Source: Desulfarculus sp. | Lineage (GTDB): Bacteria > Desulfobacterota > Desulfarculia > Desulfarculales > Desulfarculaceae | DNA length: 49,036 bases | Reading direction: 5' to 3' | NCBI GenBank assembly: GCA_016218705.1 | Contig: JACRDC010000023.1 | Coordinates: forward strand, 1 to 49,036 | In this document: positions 32,189 through 39,804 of the stretch, piece after piece | Position numbering within the stretch: the stretch's first letter is position 1 | How the letters are laid out: every line of letters starts with the position of its first letter | Translations under genes and position numbers: made by a program | Notes under the pieces: generated by a model | The model's database searches: none | What the model was told of the DNA's origin: nothing | Seen by the model: the letters and a program-made list of their open reading frames with translations, nothing else

Positions 32189-32974
32189 GTGGCATATCGC
32201 TATATCAGACTGGAGCGGCAAGGGCCGGTGGCCGTCCTGACCATGGACAACCCAGCCACGGCCAACGCCATGGACGAGGACCTGGGCCCGGAGCTGGTGG
32301 CGGCCCTGGAGGGCCTGGCCCTGGACAGGCAGGCCAGGGCGGTGGTGCTCACCGGGGCCGGCCCCATCTTCTCGGGCGGGGGCAACATCGTCAAGGCCCA
32401 ACAATACCTGGAGGATCACCCCGGGTCCGGGGCCTCGCCGGTCTTCGAGGGCTACACCAAATGGGTCAGCCGGGCGGTGATCGCGCTCACCAGCATGCCC
32501 CAGCCGGTGGTGGCGGCGGTGGGCGGCGCGGCCTCGGGGGCCGGCCTGGCCTGGATCCTGGCCTGCGACCTGGCGGTGGCAGTGCCGGGGGCCAGGCTGG
32601 TGCCGGGGTTTTTGGCCGTGGGCCTGGTGCCGGCCGCCGGCACCACCCTGGGCCTGGGCCGGCTGGTGGGGCTGGCCCGGGCCAGCGAGATGCTTATGCT
32701 TAACCGGGTGCTCTCGGCCAGCCAGGCCCTGGCCCTGGGCCTGCTGCACCGGGTGGTGGAGCCCGATGAGTTGATGCCCGTGGCCCTGGAGCTGGCCGGG
32801 CGCCTGGCCCAGGGACCGCGCCAGGCCCTGGCCGCCAGCAAGGCCCTCTTGAACCGGGCCGGCCGGGCGGGGCTACCCGGCCAGTTGGAGGACGAGCGCC
32901 GGGCGGTGATGATGGCCGCGGACCAGCCCGACTTCGCACACCTGGCCGGGCGCTTCGTGCGCAAGGAGCCTTGA
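32189..32974 (+). CDS. Enoyl-CoA hydratase/isomerase family protein
   Basis: 261 residues from a GTG at 32189 with AAAGG upstream. Crotonase features: PVAVLTMDNPATANAMDEDL, the first oxyanion segment FSGGGNIVKAQQYL (about residues 66-79) and the second, VGGAASGAGLAWILACDLAVA (about 112-132). Where hydratases carry the first catalytic Glu (usual QPEI), this protein has VPGFLAVG; the second Glu position is kept (RASEML). A single Glu is more usual in enoyl-CoA isomerases and other crotonase activities, so a hydratase role is doubtful. Confidence 0.88.
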   Translation: MAYRYIRLERQGPVAVLTMDNPATANAMDEDLGPELVAALEGLALDRQARAVVLTGAGPIFSGGGNIVKAQQYLEDHPGSGASPVFEGYTKWVSRAVIALTSMPQPVVAAVGGAASGAGLAWILACDLAVAVPGARLVPGFLAVGLVPAAGTTLGLGRLVGLARASEMLMLNRVLSASQALALGLLHRVVEPDELMPVALELAGRLAQGPRQALAASKALLNRAGRAGLPGQLEDERRAVMMAADQPDFAHLAGRFVRKEP

Positions 32975-33056
32975 GGCCCAGGTAAGGGCCGTTGTATGGC
33001 GATAACCTGGTTTTCCCCCCCGCCCCAGCCGGGGGCAGAAAAAACGGAGGCAAGGC

Positions 33057-33722
33057 GTGGAGTTCAAGGACGTGATGCAGGCCCGTTATTCCTGCCGGCG
33101 CTTTTTACCTACTCCGGTGGCCGAGGATACCGTGCGCGAGCTGGTGGCCCTGGCCCAGCGGGTGCCCAGTTGGGGTAACACCCAGCCCTGGCGGGTGCAC
33201 GCCGCTGGCGGGCAGACCGCCCTGGCCATCCGCCAGGGACTGGTGGCGGCCCTCACCGGCGGCCAGGCCGAGGAGCCCGAGGTGCCCATGCCGCCCTCCT
33301 TCGAGGGGGCGCTGATGGAGCGCTACCGGGGCCTGGGCATCGAGCTGTTCAAGGTGTTGGGCATCGGACGCGAGGACAAGGACAAGCGCTCAGCCCACTA
33401 CGCCAATAACTTCAACGCCTTCGGCGCGCCGGCCCTGGTCTTCGTCACCGTGCCCGCCGGCCAGACCCCCTACGTGGTGCTGGATGCCGGGGCCTTCACC
33501 GCCGCCCTGTGCCTGGCCGCCAGCGAGCGCGGCCTGGCCACCTGCGTGCTGGCCGCCCTGGCCCGCTACCCCCAGGTGGTGCGCCGGCATTTGCCCCTGG
33601 CCGCCGGCGAGCGGCTGGTGATCGGCGTGGCCCTGGGATATCCCGACACCCAGGCCCCGGTGAACGGCTTCCGCAGCTCGCGGGCCGGTCTGGCCGAGGT
33701 GCTGACCCTCACGGGGTTCTGA
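33057..33722 (+). CDS. Nitroreductase family protein
   Basis: 221 residues from a GTG with CGGAGG six bases upstream. The FMN-binding start MQARYSCRRFLPTPV (the usual RRSxRxF with Cys in place of one residue), WGNTQPWRVHA and the C-terminal DAGAFTAALCLAASERGLATCVL and IGVALGYPD mark the NfsA/FRP-like fold. It reduces nitro compounds, quinones or flavins with NAD(P)H; the natural substrate is unknown. It follows the crotonase gene by 82 bases. Confidence 0.9.
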   Translation: MEFKDVMQARYSCRRFLPTPVAEDTVRELVALAQRVPSWGNTQPWRVHAAGGQTALAIRQGLVAALTGGQAEEPEVPMPPSFEGALMERYRGLGIELFKVLGIGREDKDKRSAHYANNFNAFGAPALVFVTVPAGQTPYVVLDAGAFTAALCLAASERGLATCVLAALARYPQVVRRHLPLAAGERLVIGVALGYPDTQAPVNGFRSSRAGLAEVLTLTGF

Positions 33723-34002
33723 CAACCAGGCGGACACCAAGCCGTTGGTGGCCGGCGTGCGGGAGCCGGCCCAGGTGGGTGCGCATCGGCGGCCACTACG
33801 TCAATCTGCCCGCCGCCCAACAGGCCCTGGTCTACAAGCTCCAGAACGCTCTGGAGGCCAGGCTGCGCGGCGAGGGTGGGGAGCGCTGAGGCCGGGGGCC
33901 GCCGCGGGCAAGGACGGGTCGGGCGGCGCTCCCGCACTGGCCATGGCCGGGGCCTACCTGGAGTTGTACCGGGAAATCGGAAGGCGAATGGAAAGTACGT
34001 AG
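33723..34002 (+). pseudogene. Possible gene remnants and interspersed repeat copy 4
   Basis: Short coding-like fragments lie in different frames. One reads WVRIGGHYVNLPAAQQALVY to a TGA at 33889. Another reads ALAMAGAYLELYREIG to a TAG at 34002; its ending resembles the tail of some glycosyltransferases. Neither has a proper start. Between them, at 33890-33935 (minus orientation), lies a short copy of the GACCCGT...TGCCC repeat. The region borders the low-GC gene, so it may be the scar of an insertion or deletion. Confidence 0.35.
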
Positions 34003-34053
34003 GAAGTAGTGGCTGAAGGTATCAAACAAGCGTTTCAGGTGAAACATACCACC

Positions 34054-34082
34054 TTAACAACCACCGGATACTAGATTATAAT
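34054..34082 (+). promoter_or_regulatory. Near-consensus sigma-70 promoter of the low-GC gene
   Basis: TTAACA (34054-34059), 17 bases, then a perfect TATAAT (34077-34082). The start of transcription would be near 34089, about 34 bases before the ATG at 34123. Confidence 0.8.
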
Positions 34083-34122
34083 GGAAAGCTTGAAACCAGA
34101 AACATAAACCGGCTTAGTGATT

Positions 34123-34806
34123 ATGCCAAGAACTCGCACGATATATGTCGATGTACAAAGACTAATTAATTCTGGCGATCACGCTTCGTTAATTGTGCGT
34201 TTGATGATGGCAAGCAATGATTTAGCTCTTGCCAATATATGTCTATCTCATTGTAAAAACAACCCATCAAGCCCAAGCAAACAGACACAATGGGGGGCGG
34301 AATTATATTTCGTCAGGCTCCAATGTGGGCACCTAAATGAAGGATTAAAGCTGATCCAAGAAATACAAGGAATTGACTACTTAAAGGATAGAATTGATCG
34401 TTGCTCTCAGTATGCACAAGCTTCTTATGCTAAGCTGATTAACTGCACTAAGGGTGGCAACGAGTGGAGTGAATTTAATCAATATGTAGAGCGGATTAGG
34501 CATAAGGTAACTTTTCATTACGCCAATAAAGAGGTCAGCAAGAGCCTTTCATCACTGGCCAGCAAGCCAACCGCAACTATTCCCAATATTAACGCTGGTG
34601 ATCATATTACACTTGGGCGTTTTGGGCTAGCAGATGACATTGTAGACAATATTGTTTGTCGCCAGATTTGGAAAATACCGGAATCGGCCAATTTGCAGGA
34701 AGAAGCAAACAAGCGCGCCGACTTTGGTTCAAAACTTTGCCTAGCATTTCTAGGCTTTAGTAGCGAGTTTATAACAAATTATATCCTTGAGCATGCTGCC
34801 AAATAA
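34123..34806 (+). CDS. Low-GC hypothetical protein of unknown origin
   Basis: 227 residues from the ATG at 34123; a GTG two codons earlier is also possible, and neither has a clear ribosome site. Base use is strikingly AT-rich against its surroundings, with many AAT, ATA, TTA and AAA codons. The protein is largely helical (SGDHASLIVRLMMASNDLALANICL, near the start), with five cysteines and no signal peptide or membrane helix. No domain is recognised. It stands alone with its own strong promoter, between gene remnants and a weak hairpin terminator. It is almost certainly acquired by transfer; function unknown. Confidence 0.75.
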   Translation: MPRTRTIYVDVQRLINSGDHASLIVRLMMASNDLALANICLSHCKNNPSSPSKQTQWGAELYFVRLQCGHLNEGLKLIQEIQGIDYLKDRIDRCSQYAQASYAKLINCTKGGNEWSEFNQYVERIRHKVTFHYANKEVSKSLSSLASKPTATIPNINAGDHITLGRFGLADDIVDNIVCRQIWKIPESANLQEEANKRADFGSKLCLAFLGFSSEFITNYILEHAAK

Positions 34807-34824
34807 AGGCCTTTGCCTTTTGTG
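34805..34824 (+). terminator. Weak terminator after the low-GC gene
   Basis: AAAGGC and GCCTTT form a six-bp stem with a four-base loop, followed by TGTG. The stem starts at the stop codon itself. Confidence 0.4.
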
Positions 34825-34897
34825 TGGGATTGGCATCGAAACTAATGTGACATATAGCCTGCCCAGCCACTATGTGCGCGGTTCTGCTACGCCCCCT

Positions 34898-35491
34898 CTA
34901 CGGCCCCACGATCTTGAAGGACGTCACCACGGTGTGGGACTTGCCCCCCAAAAGGTCGCGCAGGGTGGTCTCCACGCGGTAGTCGCCAGGCGGCAGGCCC
35001 GAGAGGCTGTAGGTGAAGGACAGGGGGAAGCGGTCGGGGAACTGCTGGGACTGGCCGCCGAAGCGCCCGAAGTCCCGCCGTCCGCCCACCACCCGGCCCC
35101 AGGCGTCAATGAGGTTGAAGTCCGAGGTGAGGTTGTAGGTGTAGGTGCCCTCCTTGGGCTCAAAGCGCACCTTGAAGCCCACCGGCTCCATGTACAGGAT
35201 CATGGGCTCGCTCTGGCGGTACTGGTTGTCCACCCGGGGCAGGTACTGGCCGTAGCCCGCCGGCGGCGCGGCCAGGAGGTGCACCTCCAGCACCCCGAAG
35301 GGCAGGCGCTCCCAGACCAGCGCCGTGGCCTTGCGCAGGGCCTTGAGGCTGGCCGCCGGGTCGCGGGCCTCGGCGGCCTTCTTGGCCTCCTTGAAGGCCT
35401 GGTCCAGGTCGTCGGCCTTGGCCAGGCCCGGAGCGGCCAGGGCCAAAACCAGGGCCAGTACCCAGGCCAATACCCATCGCTTTTTGCTCAT
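34898..35491 (-). CDS. Hypothetical periplasmic protein
   Basis: 197 residues with a signal peptide (VLAWVLALVLALAAPGLAKA). A short helical segment (DDLDQAFKEAKKAAEARDPAASLKALRKA, about residues 27-55) precedes a beta-rich domain with aromatic and charged strands (MILYMEPVGFKVRF, TYTYNLTSDFNLIDAWGRV) and a final FSLSGLPPGDYRVE-like, immunoglobulin-type ending. No family is recognised with confidence. Its ATG overlaps the stop of the glycosyltransferase (ATGA), so both are on one transcript, which hints at a cell-envelope role. Confidence 0.7.
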   Translation of the reverse strand: MSKKRWVLAWVLALVLALAAPGLAKADDLDQAFKEAKKAAEARDPAASLKALRKATALVWERLPFGVLEVHLLAAPPAGYGQYLPRVDNQYRQSEPMILYMEPVGFKVRFEPKEGTYTYNLTSDFNLIDAWGRVVGGRRDFGRFGGQSQQFPDRFPLSFTYSLSGLPPGDYRVETTLRDLLGGKSHTVVTSFKIVGP

Positions 35492-36261
35492 GGCCGGTCC
35501 TCGATGCCCCGGGCCAGCTCGCGCAGGCGGGCGTACTTTACCAGGGTGTAGAGGGCCTCCAGGCGGGCGGCCAGGTAGCCCTCGAAGCCGTCCAGAAAGC
35601 CCAGGCGCAACAGGTAGCGGTTCACAAAGGCCCAGGCCGCGTGCCCCCAGGCCGAAAGCCCCGTGGCCCGCCGGCCCGCCGCCTGCATCTGGCGGGCGGC
35701 CTGGGCGCTGTAGCGCTCCAGACGGCTGAGGTACTGTCCCACGCTGTGGTAGGAGTAATGCTCCACCTTGCCGGGCATGAGGCCCACGGTGCCCTCCACC
35801 ACCAGGCGCTCGTGTACCTCGCGGCTCTGCCAGCGGCCCGCCCCCCGGCGAAAGAGGCGCAGATGGCGCTCCTGGCCATAGCCGCCGTGGGCCAGGTGCC
35901 GGCCGAAGAAAAACACCTTGAAGCCCAGCTCGAAGCCGGCTTCCCGGGGCTCCGGCCCCTGCTTGAGGGCCAAGAGGGCCTGGCGCAGCTCGGCGTCGGG
36001 GCGCTCGTCGGCGTCCAGGAAGAGTATCCAGTCGCCGGTGCAGAGATCGGCGGCGGCGTTGCGCTGGCCGGTGTAACCGCTCCAGGGGCGCTCAAGCACC
36101 ACGGCCCCGGCCTGGCGCAGGACCTCCAGGGTGGCGTCGCTGGAGCCCGAGTCCACGGCCACGACCTGGTCGGCCACGCCGGCCACGGCGGCCAGCCAGG
36201 CCGGCAGGTTGGCCTCTTCGTTCTGGCAGATCAGGGCCACGGAGAGGGTGGGCATGGGCAT
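35488..36261 (-). CDS. Family 2 glycosyltransferase (KdtX/WaaE-like)
   Basis: 257 residues. The GT-A core starts TLSVALICQNEEANLPAWLAAV, followed by AVDSGSSDAT, the acceptor-side WSGYTGQRNAAAD and the DxD-type FLDADERPD (about residues 80-88). The C-terminal half has LRLFRRG, HERLVVEG and a GYLAARLEALYTLVKYARL helix typical of the lipopolysaccharide core glucosyltransferases KdtX/WaaE. It probably adds a sugar to an envelope glycolipid at the inner face of the membrane. Co-transcribed with the following periplasmic protein. Confidence 0.88.
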   Translation of the reverse strand: MPMPTLSVALICQNEEANLPAWLAAVAGVADQVVAVDSGSSDATLEVLRQAGAVVLERPWSGYTGQRNAAADLCTGDWILFLDADERPDAELRQALLALKQGPEPREAGFELGFKVFFFGRHLAHGGYGQERHLRLFRRGAGRWQSREVHERLVVEGTVGLMPGKVEHYSYHSVGQYLSRLERYSAQAARQMQAAGRRATGLSAWGHAAWAFVNRYLLRLGFLDGFEGYLAARLEALYTLVKYARLRELARGIEDRP

Positions 36262-36330
36262 ATCCTGGCCAAGGTGAGGGACGCCAGCCCCAGACTACCA
36301 CAGAGATGACACCGCGCGTACCGCCAGGCG

Positions 36331-36402
36331 GGCGGCGAGCCGCCGCGGGCGTAAACGGGTCGGGTGGGGCCGCGCCAGGAACCAGACCTGGCGGCTCCCG
36401 CC
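36331..36402 (-). repeat. Interspersed repeat, copy 5 (core GACCCGTTTACGCCC)
   Basis: On the minus strand GGCGGGAGCCGCC, a central CCAGG...CCTGG hairpin, then CCCACCCGACCCGTTTACGCCC and CGGCGGCTCGCCGCC. It fills most of the gap between the glycosyltransferase start (36261) and the stop of the deaminase gene (36439). Confidence 0.65.
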
Positions 36403-36438
36403 GGCGCCAGTTGGGTCATGGCAGAGGGCAGCTTGCTA

Positions 36439-37755
36439 TCAGGCCCCCGGCCCCGCCACCTGGCGGGCCAGGCCGCGCACCCGGGCCATGACCTCGCGCA
36501 AATCGAAGGTCAGCACCTGGCGGTCGGCCACCACCTGGCGGCCGGCCACCAGCACATGGCGCACGTCGGCCCCCCGGCATTGGTTGACCAGGGCCGAGGC
36601 TGGGTCGTACATAGGCGTCAGGTGGGGGGCTAAGGCCTGCAAGACCACCAGGTCGGCAGCGAAACCCGGGGCCAGGCGGCCCACCACGCCCTCCAGGCCC
36701 AGGCAGCGGGCCGAGCCGGTGAGGGCCAGGTCCAGGGTCTGCACCGCCGAGAGCGCCGTGGGGTCCATGGTGTCCAGCTTGGCGGCCCGGCTGGCGAAGC
36801 CCAGCTCCCCGATCATCGAGAGATCATTGTTGCTGGCCGCGCCGTCGGTGCCCAGGCCCACGGTGACGCCGGCGGCCAGCAGGCCGGGGATGTCGCAGGT
36901 GCCCGAGGCCAGCTTCATCTCAGACTCCTGGCAGGCGATGATCCCCACCCCCGCCCGGGCCAACAGCGCCGCCTCCTCGGCGTCCAGCCAGACCCCGTGC
37001 ACGCCGGCCTTGAGGCTTTCCAGGATGCCCAGGTTGGCCAGGTGCTGGGCCGGGTCGGCCCCGAAGCGCTGGCGCATGGTGTAGATCTCGTGCACGGTCT
37101 CCGACAGGTGCGTGAACCAGGGCACGCCATGCTCGGCGGCCAGGCGGCTGGTCTCTTGCAGGGTGGCCGGCGAGCAGGTGTAGCAGGAGTGGGCAAAGAG
37201 CCCGGCGCTCACCAGGGGCCAGCGCCCCTGGCAGTACTCCAGAAAGTCCCGGCAGACCGCGAACTTCTGGCCGGGGTCGGGCACGCCGGGGGCCGGGAAG
37301 TCCAGGACGCCCTGGCAGACGATGGCCCGCATGCCCACCTGGCCATAGGCCCGGGCCGCGGCGGTCATGCAGAAGTAGGCGTCGCAGACCGTGGTGGTGC
37401 CACTGAGCAGCATCTCGCCAGCGGCCAAGAGGGTGCAAAGCTCCACCATCTCGGGGTTGACCCACTTGGCCTCGGCGGGAAAGATGTGCTGGTGCAGCCA
37501 GGCCTCCAGGGGCAGGTCATCGGCCAGGCCCCGGAACAGGGTCATGGCCCCGTGGGTGTGGCCGTTGACCAGCCCGGGCAGTATCAGGCCGCCCTGGCTG
37601 TCCAGCACCTTGGCCGGCGGCGCGGGCGGCTGGTAGCCATCCGCCGAGCCGGCGTAGGTGACCAGGCCGTCCTTGACCGCCACGGCGCCCTGGGACCAGC
37701 TTAGCCCCACCCCGGCCCACAGGGGGCCACCCTTGACCAGCAGGTCATCGGCCAT
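36439..37755 (-). CDS. Amidohydrolase, MTA/SAH deaminase family (second paralogue)
   Basis: 438 residues of the amidohydrolase superfamily. The metal site is NGHTHGAMTLFRG near residue 65; HLSETVHE and GTDGAASNNDLSM supply the later His and Asp. LPLEAWLHQHIFPAE is characteristic of the 5-methylthioadenosine/S-adenosylhomocysteine deaminase (MtaD) group. Members convert the adenine ring to hypoxanthine, giving methylthioinosine or S-inosylhomocysteine with release of ammonia; some act on other rings. It starts on the stop of the first paralogue (TAATG) and must be co-translated. Two related enzymes side by side suggests split substrate use. Confidence 0.88.
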   Translation of the reverse strand: MADDLLVKGGPLWAGVGLSWSQGAVAVKDGLVTYAGSADGYQPPAPPAKVLDSQGGLILPGLVNGHTHGAMTLFRGLADDLPLEAWLHQHIFPAEAKWVNPEMVELCTLLAAGEMLLSGTTTVCDAYFCMTAAARAYGQVGMRAIVCQGVLDFPAPGVPDPGQKFAVCRDFLEYCQGRWPLVSAGLFAHSCYTCSPATLQETSRLAAEHGVPWFTHLSETVHEIYTMRQRFGADPAQHLANLGILESLKAGVHGVWLDAEEAALLARAGVGIIACQESEMKLASGTCDIPGLLAAGVTVGLGTDGAASNNDLSMIGELGFASRAAKLDTMDPTALSAVQTLDLALTGSARCLGLEGVVGRLAPGFAADLVVLQALAPHLTPMYDPASALVNQCRGADVRHVLVAGRQVVADRQVLTFDLREVMARVRGLARQVAGPGA

Positions 37756-39113
37756 TACAGCACCTCCCGGCCGGTGAGCAGCCGGGCCTGTTCCCGTGCC
37801 TTGGCCAGCACCTCGTCCTCGTCCATGGTCAACAGCCGGCGGTCTTCCATGAGCACCTGGCCGTGGCAGACGCTGTGCAGCACGTCGGCGCCGCTGGCCG
37901 CGTAGACCAGGTGGCTGTAGGGGTTGTACAGGGGGGTCAGGTGGGGCTGGTCCATGTCCATCACGATGACGTCGGCCAGGGCGCCCTGGCGCAGCACCCC
38001 CAGGCCGGGCTGGCCGAAGACCTGGCCGCCCCGGCGGGTGGCCAGCTCCAGCACCGTGCGGGCCTGGGGCACCTGGGGGTTGAGCACCGCCGCCTTGTGC
38101 ACCTTGGCGCAGGAGTCCATCTCGCCGAACATGTCCAGGTCGTTGTTGCTGGCGCAGCCGTCGGTGCCCAGGGACAGCTTGAGGCCGCACTTGAGCATGC
38201 GCCCCAGGTTGGCCAGGCCCGAGGCCAGCTTCATGTTGGACTCGGGCAGGAGCGAAATACGGCAATCGGCCTGGGCCAGGCGCTCGATCTCGTCGGCGTT
38301 GAAGTCCACGGCGTGGTCTATCCACAGGCGCTGGTTGACCAGGCCCAGGCTGGCGGCGTGGGCCAGGGGGCGCGCGCCGTGGCGCTCCACGATGGTGTTG
38401 GTCTCGTGCAGGGTCTCGGACATGTGGATGTTCAGGTCGCAGTCCAGGTCCTGGGCCATCTGGCCGGCCCGCTCCAAGAGGCTGGGCGAGCAGGTGTACA
38501 GGGCGTGGGGCATGATGGCGCCCTTGATGCGGGGGTGGTCCTGGTACTGGCGCACCAGGTCCTGGCTCACCGCGAAGCCGTTTTCCAAAGGCCCGTAGCT
38601 GGGGGAGTCGAAGTCGTAGATCACCTCGCCGATGACGGCGCGCAGGCCGGCCTGATCCACAGCCCGGGCCACGTCGTGGGCAAAGAGATACATGTCGCAG
38701 AAGCAGGTGGTGCCGCCCCTTATCATCTCGGCGCAGGCCAGCATGCTGCCCCAGTACACGGCTTCTGGGGTCAGGTTGCGCTCGGCGGGGAAGATGTGCT
38801 CGGTAAGCCACTGCTCCAGGGGCAAGTCGTCGGCCAGCCCGCGCATGAGGGTCATGGCGGCGTGGGTGTGGCCGTTGATGAGCCCAGGCAGGATGAGCCC
38901 GCCCCGGGCGTCCAGCAGCCGCGCCCCGGGGCAAGCGGGCATCTGGCCCCGGGGGCCGCAATAGGTTATGCGGCCGCCATGGATGAGCAAGGCCCCGTCC
39001 TCGATGATGGCGCCGGGCTCATCCATGGTCAGGATGGTGCCGTTGTGTATGCAGAGTTCTGGCAAGGGAAGGTGCTCCAAGGGTTTAACGGGGGCCTTTT
39101 CCACGGCTCCCAT
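37755..39113 (-). CDS. Amidohydrolase, MTA/SAH deaminase family (first paralogue)
   Basis: 452 residues from 39113, chosen because AAAGAGG lies at good spacing; an ATG at 39161 would add 16 residues. Superfamily marks: INGHTHAAMTLMRGLADDLPLEQWL, HMSETLHETNTI, and GTDGCASNNDLDMF. The layout matches the downstream paralogue throughout, including the PAERNL / PAEAKW region, which shows tandem duplication. It is expected to deaminate 5-methylthioadenosine, S-adenosylhomocysteine or adenosine. The purine nucleoside phosphorylase 700 bases upstream on the same strand would take the deaminated nucleoside. Confidence 0.88.
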   Translation of the reverse strand: MGAVEKAPVKPLEHLPLPELCIHNGTILTMDEPGAIIEDGALLIHGGRITYCGPRGQMPACPGARLLDARGGLILPGLINGHTHAAMTLMRGLADDLPLEQWLTEHIFPAERNLTPEAVYWGSMLACAEMIRGGTTCFCDMYLFAHDVARAVDQAGLRAVIGEVIYDFDSPSYGPLENGFAVSQDLVRQYQDHPRIKGAIMPHALYTCSPSLLERAGQMAQDLDCDLNIHMSETLHETNTIVERHGARPLAHAASLGLVNQRLWIDHAVDFNADEIERLAQADCRISLLPESNMKLASGLANLGRMLKCGLKLSLGTDGCASNNDLDMFGEMDSCAKVHKAAVLNPQVPQARTVLELATRRGGQVFGQPGLGVLRQGALADVIVMDMDQPHLTPLYNPYSHLVYAASGADVLHSVCHGQVLMEDRRLLTMDEDEVLAKAREQARLLTGREVL

Positions 39114-39175
39114 GGAAAACCTCTTTAGCCTGGTTGCGGTCTCCCAGGGGTGCTTACCCATATCAAGAAAATACG

Positions 39176-39283
39176 GTCATGGCGAGCCCGGCGAGGCGAT
39201 CTCCCGCTTCGCTCTTTTGTGGCGCGGAATTGGTTGAGAACGAAACGGGAGATTGCTTCGTCGCTAACGCTCCTCGCAATGAC
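39176..39283. repeat. Inverted pair of the GGGAGATTGCTTCGTCGC repeat
   Basis: GTCATGGCGAG...GGCGATCTCCCG (39176-39205) faces CGGGAGATTGCTTCGTCGC...CTCGCAATGAC (39246-39283), so the two halves can pair. The right half matches the single copy at 15184-15238. It lies upstream of the deaminase pair. Confidence 0.75.
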
Positions 39284-39381
39284 AACTATTCCTTATGATT
39301 AGCCTCGCGGCGGGAGCCATGGGCGCCCAGCCATGACAACAGTCAAGCCCGGCCCCTATACGCCCGCCCAAGCACCGGCCC

Positions 39382-39732
39382 CTACCCCGCCGCTGGCAGA
39401 TTGCGGAACATGAAGAAGGCCGCCCCGGCCAGGCACAGGCTGGCCCACAGGTAGTCCAGGGTCAGCTCCTGCTTCATGTAGAAGACGCAGAAGCCGGCGA
39501 AGACGATCATGCTCAGGACCTCCTGCATGATCTTGAGCTGGGGCAGGGTGAAGTAGGCCGTGCCCATACGGTTGGCCGGCACCTGTAGGCAATACTCAAA
39601 GAAGGCCACGCCCCAACTGATGGCGATCACCGCCATGAGCGGCATGGCCCGCAGGTCCTTGAGGTGCCCGTACCAGGCGTAGGTCATGAAGACGTTGGAG
39701 ATGACCAGGAGCACTATGGGCCAGAAACGCAT
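39382..39732 (-). CDS. DUF486 (DMT-related) small membrane protein
   Basis: 116 residues and four membrane helices. WPIVLLVISNVFMTYAWYGHLK at the start, and AISWGVAFFEYCLQVPANRMG and FSMIVFAGFCVFY-like segments later, are typical of DUF486, a half-size relative of drug/metabolite transporters. Such proteins probably work as dimers; the substrate is unknown. It is located between the phosphorylase and deaminase genes on the same strand, so co-transcription with PNP is possible (72-base gap). Confidence 0.85.
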   Translation of the reverse strand: MRFWPIVLLVISNVFMTYAWYGHLKDLRAMPLMAVIAISWGVAFFEYCLQVPANRMGTAYFTLPQLKIMQEVLSMIVFAGFCVFYMKQELTLDYLWASLCLAGAAFFMFRNLPAAG

Positions 39733-39804
39733 GCTGGTACCTCTGGTTGTCTCGTGGATGGAGCCGGGCCTGGGGGCCTTTGTACCACCAGGGCCGCGCC
39801 CCGG

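Noticed and set aside
36439-38961. A single 840-residue deaminase gene
   Set aside because: The upstream half of that frame is antisense-like low-complexity sequence over the first paralogue. The real second gene begins at 37755 with MADDLLVKGG on the preceding stop.
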